Assembly (NCBI RefSeq): GCF_000003605.2
Contig: NW_003108089.1
Coordinates: forward strand, 72,244-109,752
Reading direction: 5' to 3'
DNA from: Saccoglossus kowalevskii
Lineage: Eukaryota > Hemichordata > Enteropneusta > Harrimaniidae
DNA: 37,509 nt
Shown here: piece by piece, positions 12,501 through 21,454 of the stretch
Layout of the letters: each line of letters starts with the position of its first letter
Position numbering within the stretch: the stretch's first letter is position 1
The notes under the pieces: model-generated
Told to the model about the DNA's origin: nothing
The model's database searches: none
What the model saw: the letters and a program-made list of their open reading frames with translations, nothing else
Position numbers and translations under genes: made by a program

Positions 12501-15500
12501 CAACAGTGGTCGAACCGGGGAATTGAATTCAAACCTTTTCTAAGTACCGCGAATATCATTTTTCAAGTTGTTGCCTTATTTCGGTTTCTTCGGAACTATC
12601 ACCTCTATATTTCCACTGTGATCACGTGATTAAATGGTTCCATTTTTTGTTAAAATATTTATTTTATATTATTTGAAAAATAAGCTTTATAAAAATATAT
12701 AACTTTCAAAGAAATGCGCTATGCAATTGCAATAGCATTAACCTTCAGTCTACTGCATTCTCAATATAATTTTCTGGTTTTCGACGTATAATCACATTAT
12801 TCTTATGAACCTTTTTTGTCAAGCTTTTTTAAATAAAATGAATTTAACAAGGCAAATGTAGCTAACATGCTCATCGATTTCAGAGATTCGCTATTTCCAT
12901 TCAAAGTGTTTATTTTGAACTAATTTATATTAGCATGGTACATCCTATATACCAACAGTACCGGATGCCTGCAAAAAAATCCTAAATTGGTTTTATTCAG
13001 TTATTTTTTTTGTCAATATTCATAAGTGAAGATTCACTGTCACAATCTCGGTAATTTGTATTGAATTGCGAAACAACAAGAAGACAGTTTATTTAAGCCA
13101 AAGGGTGGCTCGGTTTTGTGTATGGCCTCAGACTACTATAGACGGACTAGCAACGCCTATTGTTTTAGGTGTGTATTGGGGTCTGCGCCTGTGGGATGCG
13201 TGCCTTGGCAGACCTTGCTGGTAGTTTAATGACACGCGTTAAATCAAAGATTTCCGAACGCACTCGCATTTACCTGCTACGTGGGTTTTTGTAATATCAT
13301 TCTAGATTCAAGTGAAATCTGTTGGTTTTGACCTTTCGATCGTCGTTGTTTCTGTTCAAGTCGGCCATTTTTAAGTGGGTTACAGCATTTGATATTATCT
13401 CCCACTTTCGTCTACCAGATTGATAAATATATAATGAGCTACTTTATAGTAGTATTTCTCATTATTTTGAATTTTCCCAGAATATATGAATATTCTGACC
13501 GTTGCTATTATGTCTAAACACCGTCCATCAACACCTGTGTTGAGGGACGGTGGTCTGAAGTACTTAGTCTGAGCTCAGACCACTAAAGTGGTCTGAGGTA
13601 TGGACCATACGAGGCTAATGCAAATGAACATCCGGGTTCTACCTTGGTGGGTTTGGATTACACGTCTCGCCGCCCATGAGAGTATACAATGTCTCCTCTT
13701 CTAAATATGGATATTCGGTTTGTGTTTCATCGATGTACGTGCCGTAGTCCGTGTCACTAGCCAAAAAACAGTCATTGTGATGTCCTGAAAATAAAGAAAC
13801 AAACCCGATCACCGGTATCATTCGTTTTACTAAGTATTGACGAACTATCACAACAGCGATGTGTTTAAACTCGGACAGTCTGAGTTTTAAATACCTATTC
13901 TCGACACATTTGATCCAGTGTGAGCTTCATTCTTTGTGAGAGGAGAACCAATGGTCCGACCAGTAATTACAATCTTTTGATTTGGTGTTCGTAGTTGAAT
14001 GATTCTGAAAGAGTAATAATGTGAAGTACCATATTTATCCACAAGATACTAAAATCAACAACACAATAACACTGGTCAAAATTGCGAAATTATTTTAATA
14101 AAATTTTTATATAAAAAATATAATGTCACGTAGTTAGGAGGTCATCCTGTATGATGATCCACATGTCTAAGAATGAAACACTAGTCTCAGATATTCCATT
14201 TGTAAACTGAAGTGTAGGGTGATAATTACAAACATATGGCATTACATTGAAGTTATTGTTTGCAAATATATATTTAGACACCATGGCCTATTGACGTACC
14301 CCCGGGGGTGATAAGATAAATGGTAACGAATAAATTATAAAACAGTAATATTGCCACGGCTAGCTGGCCAGTCTACGTCTACGTGTACTTACCTTGTGGT
14401 GGGCAGCGCCTGTAGCAATGATTCTACCACCTTTCGTCTGTCATCCCATTGCTGCTTGGTTGGAGCGCCATTGTCCGGGTCACCGAAATGTGTTGTATAG
14501 TACCACTCACCTAAATAAAATCGCTTTACATGAATATGACTGAAATGGACGGGGTAGGGGACAAAACAAAACTCCGGTTTAGACAGGAATGGCGGTCTAT
14601 TAATCTGCAAAATACGGTAAAAGTGGGGTTACAGTGCTCATTTTCATGAAAAGTGCTGTTTGTACAATGTTACATAAATATCATATTGACGACGTAGACC
14701 ATCTTCAAAGAAGGATTAATAGGGGAACACGTTTAGATAGTTTGGAGTAACTTCATTTTGATTACGTACTATGCCGTAAAAAAATAAAAAATATCTCCGC
14801 AAATTCTATCTTATAAGATATCTAATCTTTGCTCATGACGCCCTGAAAATATTTGAATTGTATACATTTTGGTTTGTGTTGACCAAAGTACTCAAAGTCG
14901 CTGTGAAGCGAACGAATTTGCTCAATCATGAACTAAAGATCGGGGCAGCAAAATGTTACTGTGTCCAAAAGTGTAATCATACCCCATATTCCTATGAAAC
15001 CAGTCTGGACCGCGGCGATGACGTCACTATTATCTTTCAGAACTGGTGATAATTGTTGAATTTGGTTCAAAATGGTTGGTTTATCGGCATCCCCGTATGG
15101 AGCTGACTGTCCATTCGTCTGCGTGAAAACAAAACGCGCATTTAATACGAAATGTACTATTCGGTAGAAGATGGTGGGATCGCCATGAAAGCACCAAAGT
15201 CAGAATAGCTGAGAGTATGATTAGTATTGTATTATACGAACACATTATGGCAACATATAACACACTATGTGATTTGTGCTCGGTATTTCATTACGGGACC
15301 GAACCAAAACAACATTATTTGTTATTTTTCACTTGGTTGGAACTGCATGCTGCATAACGTTGTTAGACTTACATAATCGACGGTGTAGCAAAACCGTATT
15401 ATCGCCTTAAACCCGGCAGTTCTCAGTGCAGTGAAATCAGCGCTGATCTGCGCTAAGAATGATTCACTTAACTCCGCTGAAACGAAATTGTCTAAAACAT

Positions 15501-18500
15501 AAAGACGCAGCACTAAGTCGATACCATTATTGCTTCGAACACTTTTCAGTTCAGAAACCTATAAAATAAAAAAAATAAAAAATTAATGCAAAAAAGAGAG
15601 GCGAGATGCGAGGTTCAGGATGAACTTTTGTGAATGCAAATAACACATCACGTGACGTTACAGTTTCCGTGTTCAATTCGGATTTTGACAAAACCATTCT
15701 TCGCATCCGAAAACGGTGGAGAAATCTTGTAATTACACCATCATTAGGAAACTATTGGTATACTGTAGAATACTTTATATGGAATTTATTTTCGCTGAAG
15801 GGGTGCTTCAGTGAAAAATAAAATCCAACGAATATTTTTTCCTATATTACACATTCAACTAATCAAAAATCGGTGAAAATAAATTTTACACAAAACATTC
15901 AAAAAGCCTTTTTAGAAAATTAATTCCAGGTAAAATAAAGTATTTTACAGTACTATGTGTTTACAGACTTACACTCAGCTGATTGAAACTGCTGGTTGTC
16001 CCGGTTAACTGGACGTAATAGCCTCGTTCTGGATTTATCAAATCAGCACTGGACTCTGTGTAACTGGAAAACACGGTAAACCGGTAAAATTCATAGTATC
16101 ACACATATGTTCCAAGTTGGAATGTTGTTCATAGCGCCATCACCGGCAAACTTAGTAAAGACCAGACAAAACATTTCCGTGTGATGTTGGTATGTTGCAC
16201 TACACAACAACACTAGTGGAACAGGGAGAAGTGAACTGTTACGGAGTGTATTGGTTACCTGATCGTGACTCCAGACGCCGTGCATTCACTGGGACAATTG
16301 CTCACAGCTGTGAAAGAAAGTATCACATATAATTGGTTTCAACATGTATATGTAAAATAATTCTGATAGTCACTTTAATTACAAAAACACGCTAATCCAA
16401 CCAACAACGCTACTTGCAATGCATTTTTATATGTATATAATAAGCAAGTTAATGTAGGAGATTCACGGAAATACTGGAATTATCGAGTAGAATACCCAGC
16501 CAACCAGAACCCTCCGTCTTACTGAAATCATGTCATGTTCCAAGGCGTTTAATAAAGTGTAATTATCCAGATATAAACGCTTAAGACTTTTGTATCGGTC
16601 ATGTAACTGTTTTGACTTTGACAAAATACTCCAAGTTTAGCTTCGTTAAAAAGAAAGGACCATAGCTGGGTTCGAATTTAGAAACTCATACAGGAAGCTT
16701 TTTTGAGCGCACACAACGGTCGACCTGACCCTAGACAAATAGTAATTAACGCTCATCATTCAGTTATCTTAAAATCAATGGAAATCATTCACGGGACAGC
16801 ATAATGTCGTTACTGTTGGGTTTCAATATTAATTAATATTTACAATTTGTATTTGTCTGAGATAGTTCTTCGGCAGTTCTTCAGTTAAACTGAAATGCAG
16901 GATGATAATTTCAAATATACGAGTATGCCATGACATTGTTCCACTATAGTGTCAGGCATGCCACGTGCGGATTTAGGGAGAGGCGCCCCTCCTTCAGCCC
17001 GCAGAAAAATTACAAATCAGTTGACAAGCCCAGCCCACCGGAGGTCTACTTTGGCGACGTCAATAGGAGCGCGCCCTCTACCGAATTTCTGGATCCGCCA
17101 GTGCGAGCTAAAGAATGCTGATGAAACAGAAAGTTGAATATATTTGACTGTATTCATGAGAAAAAAAAAATCTTTTTCTGTCAAGCTGGTTGTCATGTCA
17201 TATAGATAATATCGAATTCTAAAATAAATGTTTTTTCGTGAGTTTTTGGCTTGTTTGAATGTAAGTTTATCTAGACTTACATGTCCTGACAGATAAAAAA
17301 AAACACTATACACACTACCACATTGTCAAGAATGGCGTAAACATAAAACTTTGTTGAAAAGGCGGTTGTTAGGACGTGCATGCCGGCACAAGGCACCGAC
17401 TATGGCAACGAGCGACCAATTATAGCTTCTTTGAAAGGGTGCCACAAAACATAATACTAGTATACAGTCTGAAGATTTATGGTCTTACACAATAGACTGT
17501 ACAACAAAACATCTGTGGAACAGGTAGGTGATTGTCTCAAATGTTCCCAAGAATTGGAATACAACCCAAGACCGTGCACTCTACAATGAATTCTATGTAG
17601 CGGCTACGATATATTAGATAGAACATTCACGTAACATGATAGCTAGTACCATGTTTAGAAGAGTAGATATTTAATATCGGTATCTGCTTGCGAAATAACA
17701 ACCTTTATTTGTGTTCCATGTTGTTATACGCAAACATAATGATTACAAGAAACAGTAGCAAAAAGAAACATTGATCTGCGACTCAGAAATTGTATAAAAG
17801 TTACTAAGCAATTTACTTTTACAATCTATCACCTGAAAGCTTAGATATTGGCATGGGCTAGCTCCATGATATAGGTGAATACCGCAGTGCATATACCAAT
17901 GTTTGTCTAATGGCCTATTGAAACACTGTTGTATTTTTCTAAAAAAAAAATTCTCAGTCACGCGAATAGCCTGTGAATTGCACACGGTGTTCGTAGCGCT
18001 ATATGCTAGACGATCGTGTTTTGGTTTTCTTCATCTACTTTGTAGTCTAGATATGACCAAGTAACTACAGACATGCTACCACCAATCTGTTGTAACTCAA
18101 TAAGAGATAGCGAAGCGTGCCCATATCAAGCCTTGATGACGTACAATCACTTTCACAAATTAAGGGGTCAAACAATGGAAATAATGAGGTGGCTTGGAAA
18201 AGTCTGACCAGTGTATATTTTTCGCGGTGTCCTGCACATTTAGTAGTTCTTGAATGTGTCAAAACTTTTCCAGCAACACTTGGCATGTTTTTGTTTTTTT
18301 TTTGGTATCTAGCTTACATCTTTAACAACCTGTTAAAATTATTAAGACCATCCCTGGATTTTCAAATGTCAGTTATGCGTGAAGTAGCCCCGGGAACTAG
18401 TTACCGCTTACTTGCAGAGTTACATACTTTCATACAGTGTTAGTACAGTATACACTCTAGACAAGTGTCTTTGTTGTCTAAACCGAGCGGGTACATTTCC

Positions 18501-18675
18501 GAAACAAACATATACATGTTACTGATATTAACACGCGCCACATCACGCGTGACTATAGTACATTTGTACATTAAACATTTACGGGTCACTGTCTTATCAG
18601 TTGAGCCTACTTACATGATCTACAGTAGACGGAAATCATAAGGAATAAACTCAGTGAAGCCTTGTTTGAAAACAT
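6540..18675 (-). CDS. Secreted, GPI-anchored DUF4874-DUF4832 protein with CBM-like module
   Basis: I built this gene from 17 coding exons (minus strand, 5' to 3'): 18615-18675, 16259-16307, 15973-16063, 15373-15558, 14983-15118, 14393-14510, 13895-14004, 13643-13784, 10301-10582, 10021-10138, 9690-9815, 9155-9257, 8622-8702, 8309-8447, 7835-7928, 6997-7195, 6540-6670. All junctions are GT-AG, phases agree throughout, and the total is 2166 nt (721 aa plus TAG). Residues 1-20 are a signal peptide (MFSNKASLSLFLMISVYCRS). Residues 37-210 are DUF4874-like (LINPERGYY, LVLRLYVLDNF, KAIIRFCYT, FIGIWGEWYYT). Residues 211-473 are DUF4832-like (IIQLRTP, HHNDCFL, TLMGGETC, FHWSYLNTEYHEDV, LGYRFVL, NVGWATPFNPR, VLLWLPDPES). 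Residues 519-672 form a jelly-roll carbohydrate-binding-type module (NGSFE, SHSGSWSIKV, AFNTGSHDW, VYFDDFRVTV). Residues 679-721 are a small-residue linker and an 18-residue hydrophobic tail without a basic end, as in GPI signals. The function is unproven. Bacterial relatives are uncharacterised and a glycan-active enzyme is my inference. The first exon is the least certain, but its signal sequence, phase and strong gtaagt donor fit. Confidence 0.88.
7435..7567 (+). mobile_element. TTAA-flanked MITE, family A, copy 1
   Basis: 133 bp. It starts ttaaagcgcggtggtcgtcg and ends cgacgactgccgccctttaa, which is an imperfect terminal inverted repeat flanked by TTAA. A second copy of the same length lies inverted at 11815-11947. 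It sits in intron 15 of the DUF4832 gene, between coding exons 15 and 16. TTAA flanks suggest piggyBac-type mobilisation. Confidence 0.8.
7950..7982. repeat. AT dinucleotide microsatellite
   Basis: A short run of alternating AT ('atatatatatac atatatatat') just upstream (gene sense) of coding exon 15 of the DUF4832 gene. Confidence 0.8.
9338..9490 (+). mobile_element. hAT-like MITE, copy 1
   Basis: It starts caggggcggatacaggattt and ends cctagatccgtcactg, an imperfect inverted repeat (CAGxGxCGGATxxAGG). It is about 153 bp, with a G-run and no ORF. It lies in intron 11 of the DUF4832 gene, between coding exons 11 and 12. The ends resemble widespread hAT-type elements; the target-site duplication is not clear. 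Confidence 0.6.
11226..11362 (+). mobile_element. TTAA-flanked MITE, family B, copy 1
   Basis: It runs from TTAA 11226-11229 to TTAA 11359-11362. It shares 'gggaattgagttccaag', 'aacaatgacacg' and 'tctgacgcatgcgcaggtg' with copies at 22525-22620 and 23684-23850. It lies in the 3-kb intron between coding exons 8 and 9 of the DUF4832 gene. Confidence 0.8.
11746..11796 (+). repeat. 51-bp conserved interspersed repeat, copy 2
   Basis: It starts gtagcctgacatgtagacgt and ends gaacgccatca. It ends 18 bp before the family A MITE at 11815. It matches copies at 4872 and 29431. Confidence 0.75.
11815..11947 (-). mobile_element. TTAA-flanked MITE, family A, copy 2
   Basis: It is an inverted copy of 7435-7567 with the same 133-bp length and few substitutions. 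The inner phrase 'cgaacaggacacggtacgac' is identical in both. Its right TTAA (11944-11947) is also the left TTAA of the next element. Confidence 0.85.
11944..12093 (+). mobile_element. TTAA-flanked MITE, family C
   Basis: Its ends read ggtagactggcaaagtcagg and, in inverse, ggtagactggcaaaatcttg, so the inverted repeat is about 25 bp. It is bounded by TTAA at 11944-11947 and 12090-12093. The interior is AT-rich with no ORF. It abuts the family A element and shares one TTAA with it. Confidence 0.75.
12094..13642. other. Intron 8 remainder, two hairpins only
   Basis: This is the rest of the large intron between coding exons 8 and 9 of the DUF4832 gene. No exon is seen. An imperfect hairpin lies at about 13521-13552 (accgtccatcaacac paired with gtgttgagggacggt). 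A perfect 10-bp stem with a TAAA loop lies at 13574-13597 (ctcagaccac and gtggtctgag). Confidence 0.5.
15760..15952 (+). mobile_element. AATACTGTA palindromic MITE, copy 2
   Basis: Its ends are atactgtagaatactttata and aaataaagtattttacagta. The interior contains 'cagtgaaaaataaaatccaa' and 'ttcaactaatcaaaaatc', which are inverse matches to the other copies. It sits in the intron between coding exons 3 and 4 of the DUF4832 gene. Confidence 0.8.
16320..16961. other. Intron 1 of the DUF4832 gene, part; nothing recognised
   Basis: This is the first part of the 2.3-kb intron between the signal-peptide exon (18615-18675) and exon 2 (16259-16307), as read on the plus strand. No additional exon that fits the phases was found. 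Confidence 0.5.
16962..17103 (+). mobile_element. hAT-like MITE, copy 2
   Basis: It starts cacgtgcggatttaggg and ends ttctggatccgccagtg. The ends pair as an imperfect inverted repeat and match those of the element at 9338-9490, although the interior differs. Confidence 0.55.
17104..18614. other. Intron 1 of the DUF4832 gene, remainder
   Basis: No exon, RNA gene or clear repeat was found. Small ORFs here do not fit the splice phase needed (one base before the acceptor at 16308). Confidence 0.45.
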
Positions 18676-19207
18676 GGCGTATTATAAGACAGGCACAGCT
18701 ACGGACAGGAACGTTGCGTTTACAGTGATAGGATGTAGGTATGTGGTAGATGTCGCACCTAGGACACACTAGTTATAGCGCCCCCTATTGTTTAAGAATT
18801 AGTGATAGCATTTGAAACTCACCACCGGCCAAAGGCGTTCGTTTTTATGCGCTCCTATGGAACCTGTGTTTATTTAACATAATAATTACCACGCCGTATA
18901 TTCAAAGTTATTTACTTGTTTCATCCGAAAGTGGTTCCTTTGCAGCGGTTTTCCACAAGTCACAAAGCTTACTGTCTTATAGTTGTCAAATAAATATTTT
19001 GAAATGTAACGAAAAAAAGTGAACAATCTTGGTACGTAGCCAAAATAAACATTAAAATTATGAATCATTATCTTTATTTAACATAATTTCTTTAACATCA
19101 TGGTTTGTATTACTACTATATCTTTCTGTGCGTTTTTGGTATTCCAGTGACTCAGGACTATCTGCCGAACGGAATATATATCTCGATTGTGATATAAGCA
19201 TATCCAG
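18676..19207 (-). promoter_or_regulatory. 5' flank of the DUF4832 gene
   Basis: The sequence upstream of ATG 18673-18675 has no recognisable TATA element that I can place with confidence. The start context (gcc before ATG) is reasonable. The segment 'tatagcgccccctattgt' near 18774 is a phrase often seen at repeat edges. Confidence 0.3.
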
Positions 19208-20168
19208 ATCGAGATACTGTTTTGTATTCCCGATCGAGATACTGTTTTGTATTCCCAATTGAGATATTGTTTTGTATTCCCGATTGAGATACTGTTTTGT
19301 ATTCCCGATCGAGATACTGTTTTGTATTCCCGATAGAGATACTGTTTTGTATTCCCGATTGAGATATTGTTTTGTATTCCCGATCGAGATATTGTTTTGT
19401 ATTCCCGATCGAGATACTGTTTTGTATTCCCGATTGAGATATTGTTTTGTATTCCCGATCGAGATACTGTTTTGTATTCCCGATCGAGATACTGTTTTGT
19501 ATTCCCGATCGAGATACTGTTTTGTATTCCCGATTGAGATATTGTTTGTATTCCCGATCGAGATATTGTTTTGTATTTCCGATCGAGATATTGTTTTGTA
19601 TTCCCGATCGAGATATTGTTTTGTATTCCAGATCGAGATACTGTTTTGTATTCCCGATTGAGATATTGTTTTGTATTCCCGATCGAGATACTGTTTTGTA
19701 TTCCCGATCGAGATACTGTTTTGTATTCCCGATTGAGATATTGTTTTGTATTCCCGATTGAGATATTGTTTTGTATTTCCGATCGAGATATTGTTTTGTA
19801 TTCCCGATTGAGATATTGTTTTGTATTCCCGATCGAGATATTGTTTTGTATTCCCGATCGAGATATTGTTTTGTATTCCCGATTGAGATATTGTTTTGTA
19901 TTCCCGATCGAGATACTGTTTTGTATTCCCGATTGAGATATTGTTTTGTAATCCCGATTTAGATATTGTTTTGTAATCCCGATTGAGATATTGTTTTGTA
20001 ATCCCGATTGAGATATTGTTTTGTATTCCCGATTGAGATATTGTTTTTTATTCCCGATTGAGATATTGTTTTGTAATCCCGATTGAGATATTGTTTTGTA
20101 ATCCCGATTGAGATATTGTTTTGTAATCCCGATTGAGATATTGTTTTGTATTCCCGATTGAGATATTT
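19208..20168 (+). repeat. 25-bp minisatellite, about 38 units
   Basis: The unit is gatcgagatactg followed by ttttgtattccc. Two positions vary together in most units (gatCgagataC versus gatTgagataT). Units near 19950-20130 carry 'gtaatccc' instead of 'gtattccc'. Because 25 is not a multiple of three and the unit lacks stops on the plus strand, all three plus frames read through large parts of it. These long ORFs are by-products. The array lies between the 5' end of the DUF4832 gene and the 3' end of the coiled-coil gene at 20521. Confidence 0.97.
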
Positions 20169-20520
20169 TGCCTTAAATCGCGTTGGTACACTTTATTACA
20201 GCATACTAGTATTAAAACAGGTACGTATGTTTTCCTCTTCCAAAGGCAGGGGTCAAGGGGACAAACATATATTTTTTCTACCTGTTGTTAAAAGATAGTT
20301 TTTAAACACTCTGATGGCGTTTATACTAAGCTTATACCATTGCTCACTTGACACGACAACATGACATTGGGGATGGGAACACACTTCTTTGACACAGTGA
20401 ACATATCAAGCAAAACCATTATTGTTTGATTGGAAAATGTAAATTGGTTTATTATCTAGAGTGTAAATATTTGACACATGCTTCATTTCATCCCATACAT
20501 ATTAAGTGAACGGCATCCGT
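20169..20520. other. 3' flank of the coiled-coil gene
   Basis: Nothing coding is seen. It separates the minisatellite from the stop codon of the minus-strand ORF at 20521. Confidence 0.4.
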
Positions 20521-20994
20521 TCAAGCAAACTCTTCTAATTGTATACGGTTTTCAATTTTATTGCACTGCTCATCGTCTTTGACACTGTGTTCAGTCTTAT
20601 TCAGCAATTCGTTGTCTCCATCTACGGATGATTTGCACGTGTTTGATGTTTCCTTCGTGTTCGATTCTCCCGCCAACTCCTTTCGCATTTCTGTCAGTTC
20701 ATTCAATGACTTTTCGATTCTATCCATCTGGTCTCGCCTCTCCTTTCTCTTTGCTTCAATGTCTTTAAGATCCTCTTCTCGCTTCTCGTATTGTTTCTGA
20801 AGCCGCTCGATTCGTGTTTCGATGTCGTCCATCGTCTTGGCTGCTATTGCAGTCCGCAGATCAATCCAGCCAAGTTGTCTTCTCAGTTTCGCCTCTGCCG
20901 GTGTGATGTGCTCTGGTACACGCATGGTGACACTTGTTCGTCTTTTATAGCAGTTTTCAGTAATTTCAAAAACGTTTTCTTTCGAAAAACTCAA
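20521..20994 (-). CDS. Unrecognised coiled-coil protein, single exon
   Basis: A 157-codon ORF with no intron visible. The first ATG is 20992-20994. A second in-frame start (MRVPEHITP, residue 24) gives a more regular N-terminus. Residues 25-50 include AEAKLRRQLGWIDLRTAIA. Residues 53-110 are strongly charged and heptad-like (IETRIERLQKQYEKREEDL, then KRKERRDQMDRIEKSL), predicting a long coiled coil. The C-terminal 50 residues are polar, rich in Asp, Glu, Asn and Ser. I do not recognise a family. The coiled-coil composition, length and position head-to-head with the PLA2 gene favour a real gene over chance. The opposite-strand ORFs at 20561-21120 are shadows. Confidence 0.65.
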   Translation of the reverse strand: MSFSKENVFEITENCYKRRTSVTMRVPEHITPAEAKLRRQLGWIDLRTAIAAKTMDDIETRIERLQKQYEKREEDLKDIEAKRKERRDQMDRIEKSLNELTEMRKELAGESNTKETSNTCKSSVDGDNELLNKTEHSVKDDEQCNKIENRIQLEEFA

Positions 20995-21454
20995 AACACG
21001 CCTTGTTGTGTTGGAGAAACAAGCGAAGTGAAGTGTTCCATAACTCGAAGATGCGCGTCATATCGTCATGATAACCATGCATTGTTTATTGCCTCGTTCG
21101 CACGCATACATATAAAATAAATACAAATCACATTAGATAATGCGTGTATGACAAATAATGCATTAATATCAATTATATTTCAATTATCTGTCATGGAAAA
21201 AGTTATTAAAATGAGGTAAATGAGTTTTAAATCATTAAATAATACGAGTACATTTTTAACCCGCACGAGGATAGTTCGAACACATTGAATGAACCATAGC
21301 GTCCCGACGCGATGCGGATAAACGCGCACGCGCACAATGACGCTCCTTCGACGACCAAGGCGATAGGCAGTGACTACAAGATGTTATCATACGCATATAC
21401 TGATGTTTTTACAGAATAAAGTATCGCGATCTGCGTGTCCGATAGACTAACACA
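20995..21454. promoter_or_regulatory. Shared divergent promoter region, coiled-coil ORF / PLA2
   Basis: 460 bp separate the two start codons, which face away from each other. The segment 21290-21365 is CpG-rich (gcgtcccgacgcgatgcgga and cgcgcacgcgcac) against an AT-rich surrounding, as in CpG-type animal promoters. No TATA element is obvious. Confidence 0.5.

Noticed and set aside
16091..16285. 64-codon minus ORF near exon 2
   Set aside because: It is in the wrong frame; the true exon 16259-16307 reads VSNCPSECTASGVTI.
18065..18286. Possible signal peptide MGTLRYLLLSYNRLVVACL as first exon of the DUF4832 gene
   Set aside because: It has no donor in the needed phase. The exon at 18615-18675 has a better signal sequence, a gtaagt donor and the right phase.
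19272..19962. Long plus-strand ORFs of 63-129 codons with an RYCFVFPIEILFCIPD repeat
   Set aside because: They are the 25-bp minisatellite read in rotating frames, with no start context, splice signals or family match.
20561..21120. Plus-strand ORFs opposite the coiled-coil gene
   Set aside because: They are antisense shadows of the charged coiled-coil codons.
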